Source: Pseudomonas cyclaminis (GTDB lineage Bacteria; Pseudomonadota; Gammaproteobacteria; Pseudomonadales; Pseudomonadaceae). From it: DNA of 43,056 bases. The stretch lies in contig NZ_JADDUM010000099.1 in NCBI RefSeq assembly GCF_015163715.1, forward strand, positions 1 through 43,056, read 5' to 3'. Position 1 is the stretch's first letter. Every line of letters begins with the position of its first letter. Both the position numbers and the translations under genes were made by a program. The notes under the pieces were generated by a model. That model was given only the letters and a program-made list of their open reading frames with translations, was not told where the DNA came from and made no database searches. Of this stretch, positions 18,180 to 26,341 are shown piece after piece.

Positions 18180-19790
18180 ATGCAACAGATTGAATCTGAT
18201 GTGGTGATCGTCGGCTATGGCCCGGTTAGTAGGATGTTGTCAGTAATTCTGGGAAAGCAAGGCCATAGCGTCACTGTTATTGAACGTCATCCAGGCGCTT
18301 ACCCATTGCCTCGGGCAGTGTGTATGGATCACGAAATTTACCGTGCACTTCAAGCTCACGAATGTGGAGATTCCTTTGCTACATTCGGCGCCCCATCACC
18401 ACGTTATCAATGGATGAACTACGAGTGGAAGACGCTACTGGACATTGACTGGACTATTGACTCCATCTCCGGCGGTCCGGAAGCCTACTTCTTCTACCAG
18501 CCCTCACTTGAGGCAGCGCTGGACCAAAAAGTACGCGCATTCAGTAGTGTCAATGTTCTACTTCAACACGAAGCCAAATCGTTTACACACAGTGAAAACG
18601 GTGTCGTCGTCGAAGCGATCAACATCGAAACAGGCTGCATCGTTGAGTTACATGGCAAATACCTGATCGGTGCTGACGGGGCCAATAGTATCGTGCGCAA
18701 CTCGCTCGGGATTGCCTGGAATGATCGCGGCTTTCAAGCTGATTGGTTGGTGGTGGACGTTTTGCTCAACGAAGGCGTTGTACTTGATATCCCATCGGCA
18801 GGCCAATACTGCAACCCGGAGCGGCCTACTACCTTTGTGCCAGGCGGTATCAAAGATGGTCGGCCGCTGCGTCGCTGGGAAATCATGCGGCTGCCGCAAG
18901 AGTCTCGAGAATGTCTGGAAAACACGGAGTATGTGTGGTGCTTGCTGGAGCGCTGGGTGAAGCGTGACCAGGCACAATTAGTTCGCCACGCTGTTTATAC
19001 CTTCAGCTCTCTGGTTGCTGAAAGCTGGAGTCAGGGCCGTGTATATCTGGTTGGTGACGCCGCTCACACCATGCCTCCTTTCATGGGCCAAGGAATGTGT
19101 TCGGGAATGCGTGATGTACTCAACCTCGGCTGGCGCCTGGACCTGGTGCTAAAAGGGCTTTGCGATACTGCGCTGCTTAATGATTACGAGGTGGAGCGTA
19201 AACCGCACATAACTGAAGTCATCGATACCTCAGTGTACTTGGGCGAGATCGTCTGCGTTGCTGACGCACAACTGGCAGCCAAACGTGATCAAGCGTTCTT
19301 CAACGGTACCTTCCCACCAATGGCTGCATTCCCCCACATCAAGCAAGGCACATTGGGCTCGGTGGAGAGCGACTGGGTGGGTCGATTAGCCCCTCATGCC
19401 GAGATCCTCAATCGGGGAAAAAGGGGACGTATGGACACATTGCTGGGCACCGGATTTACCCTGCTGCTTAAGAATGTAGATGCGTATGCCGGACTATCTG
19501 ATGCGGAATTGGCGTTGTTGAAGTTAGTCGATGCTCGGTGCGTTTATCTCAGCGACTTACACGACTCATCGTTCAGCGCCATCCATGACTTTACCGGCAA
19601 GATCTCACGCTTTTTTGCTGACACAGGCTTCTCGAGCCTATTGGTACGACCGGACTTTTATGTATTTGGTGCAGCTAAGGACGCACTTGAGCTTTCTACA
19701 TTGCTCAGCCAATTACATTGTGCTCTGAAGGTTCGTGCCCCCTCGCCCCTAGACATCAATCTCCAGTGCCGCACTCGCGCCGCGACTTGA
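18180..19790 (+). CDS. FAD-dependent aromatic hydroxylase (MhpA/PHBH type)
   Basis: A 536-residue class A flavin monooxygenase with single-component layout. The N-terminal FAD motif reads GYGPVS at 12-17 (normally GxGPxG), the DG motif is in GADGANSIVR and the GD motif in VYLVGDAAHTMPPFMGQG; a thioredoxin-like C-terminal domain follows. Relatives hydroxylate phenols such as 3-(3-hydroxyphenyl)propionate or resorcinol ortho or para to the existing OH using NAD(P)H and O2. In this run it would prepare the diol or triol for the intradiol enzyme. GAGG lies seven bases before the ATG. Confidence 0.88.
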   Translation: MQQIESDVVIVGYGPVSRMLSVILGKQGHSVTVIERHPGAYPLPRAVCMDHEIYRALQAHECGDSFATFGAPSPRYQWMNYEWKTLLDIDWTIDSISGGPEAYFFYQPSLEAALDQKVRAFSSVNVLLQHEAKSFTHSENGVVVEAINIETGCIVELHGKYLIGADGANSIVRNSLGIAWNDRGFQADWLVVDVLLNEGVVLDIPSAGQYCNPERPTTFVPGGIKDGRPLRRWEIMRLPQESRECLENTEYVWCLLERWVKRDQAQLVRHAVYTFSSLVAESWSQGRVYLVGDAAHTMPPFMGQGMCSGMRDVLNLGWRLDLVLKGLCDTALLNDYEVERKPHITEVIDTSVYLGEIVCVADAQLAAKRDQAFFNGTFPPMAAFPHIKQGTLGSVESDWVGRLAPHAEILNRGKRGRMDTLLGTGFTLLLKNVDAYAGLSDAELALLKLVDARCVYLSDLHDSSFSAIHDFTGKISRFFADTGFSSLLVRPDFYVFGAAKDALELSTLLSQLHCALKVRAPSPLDINLQCRTRAAT

Positions 19791-19849
19791 ACCGTCATTC
19801 ATTCGTGAATTACCGCTTCCTTTTTGGGCTAGCACCAGGAGTTTAAAAA

Positions 19850-21001
19850 ATGGCTAAAGTTCTCTCGGGTATCCGCGTCATCGAGCAAGGGACATTCATC
19901 ACCGGGCCAAACGCTGGCATGCTATTGGCTGACTTGGGCGCAGAAGTCATCAAGATCGAACAGCCCGGCAGCGGTGACCCGTTTCGGGCGTTTCAGGGGG
20001 GACTGTATAGCCCTCACTTCCAAACGTACAATCGCAACAAACGTAGCGTGACACTGAACACCAAACGGGACGAGGATCTGGAGATTTTCGACCAGATGAT
20101 CCGCGATGCGGATATCTATATTCAGAATTTTCGACCAGGTACCGCAGAGCGCTTAAGCGCAGGTGAGAAGCGCCTACGCGAAATCAACCCTAGATTGATT
20201 TACTGTGCGATCAGTGGTTTTGGCCAAGATGGGCCGGCATCAAAACGCCCCGCCTACGACACGGTAGCGCAAGCGGCGAGCGGCTTTCTTAACCTTCTCA
20301 TTAACCCGGCCAATCCCCGAGTAGTCGGTCCGGCAATGGCTGATTCTCTGACTGGGTTCTACGCAGCCTATGGCATCTTGGGTGCGCTCTATGAACGTAA
20401 CATTACCGGTGTCGGTCGGGCGGTTGAAGTATCAATGTTGGAGTCGATGTGTCACTTCAACCTTGATGCTTTTACGCACTACTTTTCAGCAGATGAGGTC
20501 ATGGGCCCCTACAGCCGTCCAGCCGTATCGCAATCATATGTTCTTAAATGTGCCGACGACAAATGGATTGCGTTGCATATGTCGTCACCCGAAAAATTCT
20601 GGCAAGGCCTGGCTAATGCGATTGAGCGGCCAAATCTATTTAAAGATCAACTCTATTGCAATCGGGAAATGCGAATAAAAAACCAAGAATTGCTGATTGA
20701 TCTTCTCGGTTCAGCATTCATACGATTCGATCGCGCCGAATGGTGCAGTCGGTTGGAATTGGAGGACGTGCCGCACTCTCCGATGTACGACACGAGTGAA
20801 GCATTAGAAGACCCGCAAGCAAAGCATCTGCAATTAGAAATCAGTGCACCACACCCTATGAAAGGGCAATGGCGCACGGTGCGTTCCCCTGTCTCATTTG
20901 ACGGTGAGAGATCTCTTGAAGTGACAGCCCCACCGTTATTGGGGGAATACAATTCCGGCATACGCGAGAAGTACCGCGTATCTGATCGCAAAAAGGCATG
21001 A
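19850..21001 (+). CDS. Class III CoA-transferase (CaiB/BaiF family)
   Basis: Full-length 383-residue family III CoA-transferase, the group including formyl-CoA, carnitine and itaconate/citramalate transferases. The catalytic Asp (Asp165) is in GPAMADSLTGF, with N-terminal GADLGAEVIKIE-like binding sequence (LLADLGAEVIKIEQPGSGDP). AGGAG lies eight bases upstream. It ends with a stop overlapping the start of the next gene. It probably moves CoA from a donor such as succinyl-CoA to a dicarboxylate produced after ring cleavage. Confidence 0.88.
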   Translation: MAKVLSGIRVIEQGTFITGPNAGMLLADLGAEVIKIEQPGSGDPFRAFQGGLYSPHFQTYNRNKRSVTLNTKRDEDLEIFDQMIRDADIYIQNFRPGTAERLSAGEKRLREINPRLIYCAISGFGQDGPASKRPAYDTVAQAASGFLNLLINPANPRVVGPAMADSLTGFYAAYGILGALYERNITGVGRAVEVSMLESMCHFNLDAFTHYFSADEVMGPYSRPAVSQSYVLKCADDKWIALHMSSPEKFWQGLANAIERPNLFKDQLYCNREMRIKNQELLIDLLGSAFIRFDRAEWCSRLELEDVPHSPMYDTSEALEDPQAKHLQLEISAPHPMKGQWRTVRSPVSFDGERSLEVTAPPLLGEYNSGIREKYRVSDRKKA

Positions 21002-21762
21002 CGAATATGCTTCCGTTCTCAGCGAATATCAGCTTAATGTTTACGGAGTGGTCGTTTGCTGATCGCTTTAAAGCTGCAGGTGACGCTGGATTTGAAGCAG
21101 TGGAGTTCTTGTTTACTGAAGGTTTCAGTGCCGATCAAATAGCACTTCTTCTAAGTGACAACAAGCTAGGGCAAGTACTCGCGAATATGCCACTTCGACG
21201 TGATAGCAAAGGCTTGGCCGCCATTGAGGGGGCACAGTTTGAGTTTAAAAGAGACTTTCTGCGCGGTATGCACTTTGCAACTACTTGCAAGGCTCCGCTG
21301 ATACATATGACCGCCGGAGTCGTTGAAGATCACGATTATGAATTCGCCTGCGAAGTCTTTAAAGAGAATGCCCTCTGGGCTGTCGAGATAGCGACAGAAG
21401 TTGGAGTCACTGTGGTCATTGAAGCCATAAACCAAGTATCAGTTAATAATTACTTCGTGCGTTCATTGAGTGACGCGATGGAATGGGGAAAACGGTGCCC
21501 CGGACTTGGTTTCATACTAGATCTTTATCATGCGTCGATGGACGGGAACGACCCACTGGTAACCCTTGACTCATACGCACTTCAAGCTGCCCACGTTCAA
21601 CTGGCAGGGTATCCAGGAAGAAATGAGCCAAACATAGGGCAGCTCCCACTGTCGGACATAGTTGGCACATTGAGTCACCACAACTATTCAGGTTGGGTTG
21701 GCTGCGAATATATACCTGCGCATGGGACGATTGAAGGCCTAGGTTGGATGCTCCAATTATGA
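20998..21762 (+). CDS. Hydroxypyruvate-isomerase-like TIM barrel protein
   Basis: A 254-residue protein of the Hyi/xylose-isomerase-like TIM barrel family. The metal or catalytic residues fit the family order: Glu142 (VVIEAIN), Asp175 and His178 (LDLYHA), Gln201 (VQLAG) and Glu237 (GCEY). Its ATG overlaps the TGA of the CoA-transferase (ATGA), so the two are translationally coupled; a second ATG three codons later is possible. Hyi interconverts hydroxypyruvate and tartronate semialdehyde. Here an isomerase step on a keto/enol or hydroxy-keto product of ring cleavage is likely, but the substrate is unknown. Confidence 0.8.
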   Translation: MTNMLPFSANISLMFTEWSFADRFKAAGDAGFEAVEFLFTEGFSADQIALLLSDNKLGQVLANMPLRRDSKGLAAIEGAQFEFKRDFLRGMHFATTCKAPLIHMTAGVVEDHDYEFACEVFKENALWAVEIATEVGVTVVIEAINQVSVNNYFVRSLSDAMEWGKRCPGLGFILDLYHASMDGNDPLVTLDSYALQAAHVQLAGYPGRNEPNIGQLPLSDIVGTLSHHNYSGWVGCEYIPAHGTIEGLGWMLQL

Positions 21763-21796
21763 CTAGTCCTTCGCGGAAATAGATCTAGAACTATAT

Positions 21797-21817
21797 GGCG
21801 GGAATGTCTCCCGCCAA
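21797..21817 (+). terminator. Hairpin after the ring-cleavage operon
   Basis: TGGCGGGA (21797-21804) pairs with TCCCGCCA (21810-21817) around an ATGTC loop. It lies 35 bp past the isomerase-like gene. The following sequence is AT-rich but lacks a clear T run, so it may be a weak terminator. Confidence 0.5.
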
Positions 21818-21935
21818 TAATTCAACAAATCGAGCGGTGTCAAACCCTTTTTCTCAGTGTGCTGGAGGAGAAATTATTTTTGCGATGGATACAACTTATG
21901 ACTTTTCGTAAACCATAAAATAGGCACGCAGTCAG

Positions 21936-23762
21936 ATGAAAAACAATAAAAAGATCTGCCATCAACATCTGAATCAAAGGTTGGTCGCCTCAGCTATCTT
22001 AGTGGGGATGGGAATCACGCCTGTACAGGCTTTCGAAATTGATACCGGTAATCCAGATCTAGCCGTACGCTTCGACAATACGGTAAAACTGAATTATGCC
22101 CAACGCGTGGAAAGTGCGGACCCTAATATATCAAAATCGTGGAACAACAACGATGGCGACCGCAACTTCGATGCCGGCAGTGCTGTGTCTGAGCGCGTCG
22201 ATGTGTTATCCGAGCTGGACGTAGTCTACAAACAAAAAGTCGGCTTTCGTCTGAGTTCCAACGCTTGGTACAACCACGCGTATAGCGACATTGACAGTAA
22301 CAATAGCTCGACTAACCAGTTAAATGACGGCAAGCCAGACTCCGACCATCTGAGCGGATACGCTGATCGTTACTACAAAGGTCCGTCGGCCGAACTGCTG
22401 GACGCGTTTGTGTTCGGAAGCACCGAAATCGGCGAGGAGTCCTTACTGAGCGCCAAGCTGGGTAAACACACCCTGTACTGGGGCGAAAGTGTTCTCTCGC
22501 TCGCCCACGGTAACAGTTTCGGCCAGTCTGGCCTTGACCTTTATAAAGCGCTCGCAGGTCCAGGCACCGAAGCGAAGGAATTGTTTATCCCGCGTTCGCA
22601 GCTGTCTACGAGTCTGACGGTGAACCCGGAGCTGACTTTAGCCGCCCAGTACTTTTTAGACTGGGACACCACTCGATTGCCCGAGGCCGGCACATACTTA
22701 GGTTTCAACGACTCCATCCAGAACGGCGGCCACAACCTGACGGCGATTGGCGCCCCCAATCCGCTCTTTGGCACACCCGGGCCATTGGGAGTGAACCAGT
22801 TTTTACGACTGTCCAACGGCCATACGTTTACCCCTAGCAAGACCGGCGACTATGGCCTGATGGCGAAGTGGAGGCCGGAATGGCTGGACGGCACCCTTGG
22901 TTTCTACTACCGCAATATCTCTGACACCCTGCCAAACGTAGTACTTCAGCCAGTGGCTGTGGGCCCAGCGCAATTGGCATCGGGAATTATCGGTAGCTAC
23001 AACATGGTATACGCCGATGACATCGATCTCTATGGAATCAGTTTGTCCAAGGACATCGAAGGGGTCAGTGTCGGGCTTGACGTCAACTACCGCCATAATA
23101 TGCCGCTGTTGAGCGTGGGGGCTACGGTCAATCCGGCTGCAGGTGCCGCAGGTTTACCTGGGTTTATCTCGAGTTTTAATGGCGATAACGGCATGGCTAG
23201 GGGCAATACCGTGCACGCGGTGCTCAACGGCCTCACCACCATTGCCGCACCGATGTGGGACTCTTCGAGCTTGCTGATGGAGCTTTCCTATAGTCGCTGG
23301 TTGAGCGTGACGGACAACGAGCAACTATTCAAAGGTGACGATTGGTACCGTGGCGTAGACAAGGTCACCAAGGACAACTACGCCCTTGCCACCAACTTCA
23401 CCCCGGTCTGGTACCAAGTATTGCCGGGGGTCGATCTGTCGTTGCCACTCGCTGTCAGCGTAGGCCTTAAAGGAGAGTCCGCAGTTCAACAAGGGGGCAA
23501 CGAAGGCGCCGGTAGCTATTCAGTGGGTGTCGGGATAGATGTTCGAAATCAGTACCGTTTCGACCTGAAATACGTGGACAACTTCGGTTCCAACGACATC
23601 TGCAAGTCGCCAGGCTCCGCGACCGCACAAGGCGACGGCGCTACCCCCGGTGCCAACGGTCAGTACAACTGCACACCAGGGCAGCCGACCGCTTTTGCCG
23701 GCCCCCTCGCGCAGCTCACTGATCGAGGCATGGTCACCCTTACTTTCAAAACGACTTTCTAA
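21936..23762 (+). CDS. DUF1302 outer-membrane barrel-like protein
   Basis: A 608-residue exported protein. A signal peptide ends at ...TPVQA before FEIDTGNPDL (around residue 32). The body has many alternating aromatic strands and a C-terminal phenylalanine (TLTFKTTF), as in outer-membrane beta-barrels. It matches DUF1302, which is usually encoded beside DUF1329 in Proteobacteria. In such clusters it is thought to serve entry or handling of hydrophobic substrates; no reaction is established. An in-frame stop lies 12 bases upstream, so the start cannot be earlier. Its ribosome site is weak, while a strong GGAGGAG at 21864 precedes only a ~12-codon reading frame, a possible leader. Confidence 0.82.
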   Translation: MKNNKKICHQHLNQRLVASAILVGMGITPVQAFEIDTGNPDLAVRFDNTVKLNYAQRVESADPNISKSWNNNDGDRNFDAGSAVSERVDVLSELDVVYKQKVGFRLSSNAWYNHAYSDIDSNNSSTNQLNDGKPDSDHLSGYADRYYKGPSAELLDAFVFGSTEIGEESLLSAKLGKHTLYWGESVLSLAHGNSFGQSGLDLYKALAGPGTEAKELFIPRSQLSTSLTVNPELTLAAQYFLDWDTTRLPEAGTYLGFNDSIQNGGHNLTAIGAPNPLFGTPGPLGVNQFLRLSNGHTFTPSKTGDYGLMAKWRPEWLDGTLGFYYRNISDTLPNVVLQPVAVGPAQLASGIIGSYNMVYADDIDLYGISLSKDIEGVSVGLDVNYRHNMPLLSVGATVNPAAGAAGLPGFISSFNGDNGMARGNTVHAVLNGLTTIAAPMWDSSSLLMELSYSRWLSVTDNEQLFKGDDWYRGVDKVTKDNYALATNFTPVWYQVLPGVDLSLPLAVSVGLKGESAVQQGGNEGAGSYSVGVGIDVRNQYRFDLKYVDNFGSNDICKSPGSATAQGDGATPGANGQYNCTPGQPTAFAGPLAQLTDRGMVTLTFKTTF

Positions 23763-23794
23763 AAAGAAGCCTTTCTGTTTACCGGAGATATCTC

Positions 23795-25159
23795 ATGAAT
23801 TTCGTTAAACCCTTTCTGGTCACCACATTGCTGCTGTCCATCGCCGCCATCGCTAACGCTGCGGTAACCCCTGAACAAGCCGCGCAACTTGGAGCCACCC
23901 TGACCGGGGTCGGCGCCGAAAAGGCCGGCAACGCCGAGGGCACAATTCCGGCGTTTACCGGAGGGTTGACGGCGCCTCCGGCCACCTACCAGCCAGGTAG
24001 CTCGATGCGTCCGGATCCGTTTGACGGAGAAAAACCTCGCGTTGTCATCACCGGTAAAAACGCCGCCGAATACACCGGCAAACTTACCGCCTCCACCCAG
24101 GAACTGCTCAAGCGTTACCCGAATTTCCGGGTCGACGTATACCCAACCCATCGCACGGTAGGCTTGCCGCAGCAAGTGTTGGCAAACTCAAAGGTGAATG
24201 CCGTCGGCGCCAAGACCGCAGAAGATGGACTGGCACTGGATAACGCGTTACCAGGGGTGCCATTCCCGATTCCGACCAGCGGCAATGAAGCAATGTGGAA
24301 CCACCTGCTGCGCTATCTTGGCGTTAGCATGACCAACAAGTACGACTCGTGGATCGTTGATTCTTCAGGCGCCGCCTCTTTGAGCTCCACCGGTGTGTTC
24401 AACATTGAGTACCCATTGTATGCACCGAGTCGCCCGATGGGCCCGATGGCTGCTAACGAGGTGTTCTACAAAATTAAGCTGCAGAACACTGGACCGGCGC
24501 GACGTGCCGGTGAAGCGGTGCTACTGATGGACGCAGTCAATCCGCTGACGCAGCCGCGTCGAGCCTGGCAATACTTGCCAGGGCAACGTCGAGTGAAATT
24601 GGCGCCGGATCTAGCGTACGACACGCCTAACGCGACCACCTCCGGCAATTCTACCTACGACGATGCCTTTCTGTTCAATGGTGCGATGGACCGTTACGAT
24701 TTTAAACTGACGGGTAAAAAGGAAATGCTTGTTCCGTACAACACCTACAAGCTGAATTACCACCTCGCAGCTACCGACGTAACGACCCCGAACTTTATTA
24801 ACCCGGATCTAATGCGTTGGGAACTGCACCGCGTGTGGGTGGTTGAAGCCACACTGAAACCGGGCAAACGGCACATCTACAGCAAGCGCACCTTCTACCT
24901 CGATGAGGACAGTTGGGCTGCATTGGCTTCCGACGAGTATGACGCCAGGGGCCAGTTGTTCCGTGGCGGCTTTACCCACCTGACCTACAGCTACGACGTA
25001 CAAGCACCGGACACGCTGAACCACACGATTTATGACTTTGTGTCCGGGGCGTACAACCTTAATGGTTTCTATGGTCCTTATGGCGGCATGAAGTACATCG
25101 AGCCGCTTTCCAAGGCGCAGTGGGTTCCCGAATCGCTGGCCGGCACCGGCATTCGCTAA
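23795..25159 (+). CDS. DUF1329 periplasmic lipid-binding-like protein
   Basis: A 454-residue exported protein with signal peptide MNFVKPFLVTTLLLSIAAIA, cleaved near residue 22. It belongs to DUF1329, predicted to share the LolA/LolB-like fold that carries lipids or other hydrophobic molecules across the periplasm. GGAGA precedes the start by seven bases. It sits 32 bp behind the DUF1302 gene, the standard pairing. Probable role: periplasmic carrier of a hydrophobic substrate between the barrel and the RND protein (inference). Confidence 0.82.
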   Translation: MNFVKPFLVTTLLLSIAAIANAAVTPEQAAQLGATLTGVGAEKAGNAEGTIPAFTGGLTAPPATYQPGSSMRPDPFDGEKPRVVITGKNAAEYTGKLTASTQELLKRYPNFRVDVYPTHRTVGLPQQVLANSKVNAVGAKTAEDGLALDNALPGVPFPIPTSGNEAMWNHLLRYLGVSMTNKYDSWIVDSSGAASLSSTGVFNIEYPLYAPSRPMGPMAANEVFYKIKLQNTGPARRAGEAVLLMDAVNPLTQPRRAWQYLPGQRRVKLAPDLAYDTPNATTSGNSTYDDAFLFNGAMDRYDFKLTGKKEMLVPYNTYKLNYHLAATDVTTPNFINPDLMRWELHRVWVVEATLKPGKRHIYSKRTFYLDEDSWAALASDEYDARGQLFRGGFTHLTYSYDVQAPDTLNHTIYDFVSGAYNLNGFYGPYGGMKYIEPLSKAQWVPESLAGTGIR

Positions 25160-25180
25160 CACCAATCCCAGTGGTAACTG

Positions 25181-25212
25181 CCACTGGCGGGCCGCATCCC
25201 GCCAGTGGTTTT
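25181..25212 (+). terminator. Strong hairpin between DUF1329 and YCF48 genes
   Basis: CCACTGGCGGG (25181-25191) pairs perfectly with CCCGCCAGTGG (25198-25208), loop CCGCAT, followed by TTTT. It is an intrinsic-terminator-like structure inside an otherwise co-directional run, so it probably lowers expression of the downstream genes relative to the barrel and carrier. Confidence 0.7.
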
Positions 25213-25228
25213 CCCCTCGAGAACGACC

Positions 25229-26305
25229 ATGAATAACTTTAAGTGTGTAGCCCTCGCCGGATTGCTCGGCGGGTTGGCATTACCGTTTTTTGGTCCCGCG
25301 GCCGCTGCCGGGTTCGTGGATGTACTGGACACTCCGTCCCTGCACAGCGAACTGGCGGCCAAAGGTATGCTCACCGGTCTGGCCCACGCCGGTGAGCGTC
25401 TGGTCGCTGTCGGTCAGCGTGGCCACATTCTGTATTCCGATGACGCGGGCCGGCATTGGCAGCAAGCGCAAGTACCGGTCAGTTCGGACCTGGTGGCCGT
25501 GCATTTTCCGACACCGAACCAAGGCTGGGCAGTGGGCCACGATGGTGTGATCCTGCACAGCTCGGATGCCGGCGCGAGCTGGGAACGCCAACTGGATGCA
25601 CGGCAAATCGGTGCGTTGTTGCTCGGTCATTACCGCCAGCAACTGATCGCCAGCCCAGACGATGAAGCGTTGCAGGCGCGAGTCGCCGAGGCCCAGCGAA
25701 TCAACGACGAAGGCGCTGATCAATCCTTTCTCGACGTCTGGTTTCAGGACGATCAGGTCGGCTATGTGGTCGGTGCATTCAACCTGATTTTTCGCACCGA
25801 AGACGGTGGCCGCCATTGGACGCCCTGGCTGGACCGCACCGAAAACCCTGGCGCCTTGAACCTCTATGCGCTGCGCCCGATGGGTGATCAGCTGTTCATC
25901 GTGGGCGAACAAGGCCTGGTCTTGAAACTGGACCCGTTAGCCGGGCGTTTCAAGGCTACGCCGATGCCTTACAACGGCTCGTTTTTCGGCATCACCGGCA
26001 AACCGGGCGCCGTCCTGGTGTATGGCTTGCGCGGCAACGTGTATCGCAGCGTCGATGAAGGCATGAGCTGGAGCAAAGTCGAACTGGGTCTGCCGCTGAC
26101 CATCACGGCCGGCACCGTCACCGCCGATGGACGCGTCCTGTTGCTCAGCCAGGCCGGGCACGTGCTGCTCAGCGCCGACAATGGCGCCAGCTTCACGCTT
26201 GAGCCGGAAAACCAGCTGGCCCCGGTATCCGCCGCCCTGGTGTCCAGCGCCGGCACCCTGGTAGTTGCAGGCGCGCGCGGCTTGCGTCAGTTGCCCTTCC
26301 AATGA
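25229..26305 (+). CDS. YCF48/BNR-repeat exported protein
   Basis: A 358-residue protein with an N-terminal signal sequence (LAGLLGGLALPFFGPAAAAG) and repeated beta-propeller blades of the Asp-box/YCF48 kind: ILYSDDAGRHW, ILHSSDAGASWE, IFRTEDGGRHW and VYRSVDEGMSW. Relatives of plant HCF136 act in assembly of membrane complexes. In this neighbourhood it may help assemble or cap the RND transporter. The ATG at 25229 gives a clean signal peptide; the longer frame from 25205 would place a polar stretch ahead of it. Confidence 0.8.
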   Translation: MNNFKCVALAGLLGGLALPFFGPAAAAGFVDVLDTPSLHSELAAKGMLTGLAHAGERLVAVGQRGHILYSDDAGRHWQQAQVPVSSDLVAVHFPTPNQGWAVGHDGVILHSSDAGASWERQLDARQIGALLLGHYRQQLIASPDDEALQARVAEAQRINDEGADQSFLDVWFQDDQVGYVVGAFNLIFRTEDGGRHWTPWLDRTENPGALNLYALRPMGDQLFIVGEQGLVLKLDPLAGRFKATPMPYNGSFFGITGKPGAVLVYGLRGNVYRSVDEGMSWSKVELGLPLTITAGTVTADGRVLLLSQAGHVLLSADNGASFTLEPENQLAPVSAALVSSAGTLVVAGARGLRQLPFQ

Positions 26306-26341
26306 GCCCACTCCCACTAAAACAAAGAGAGCCGTTGCCTC

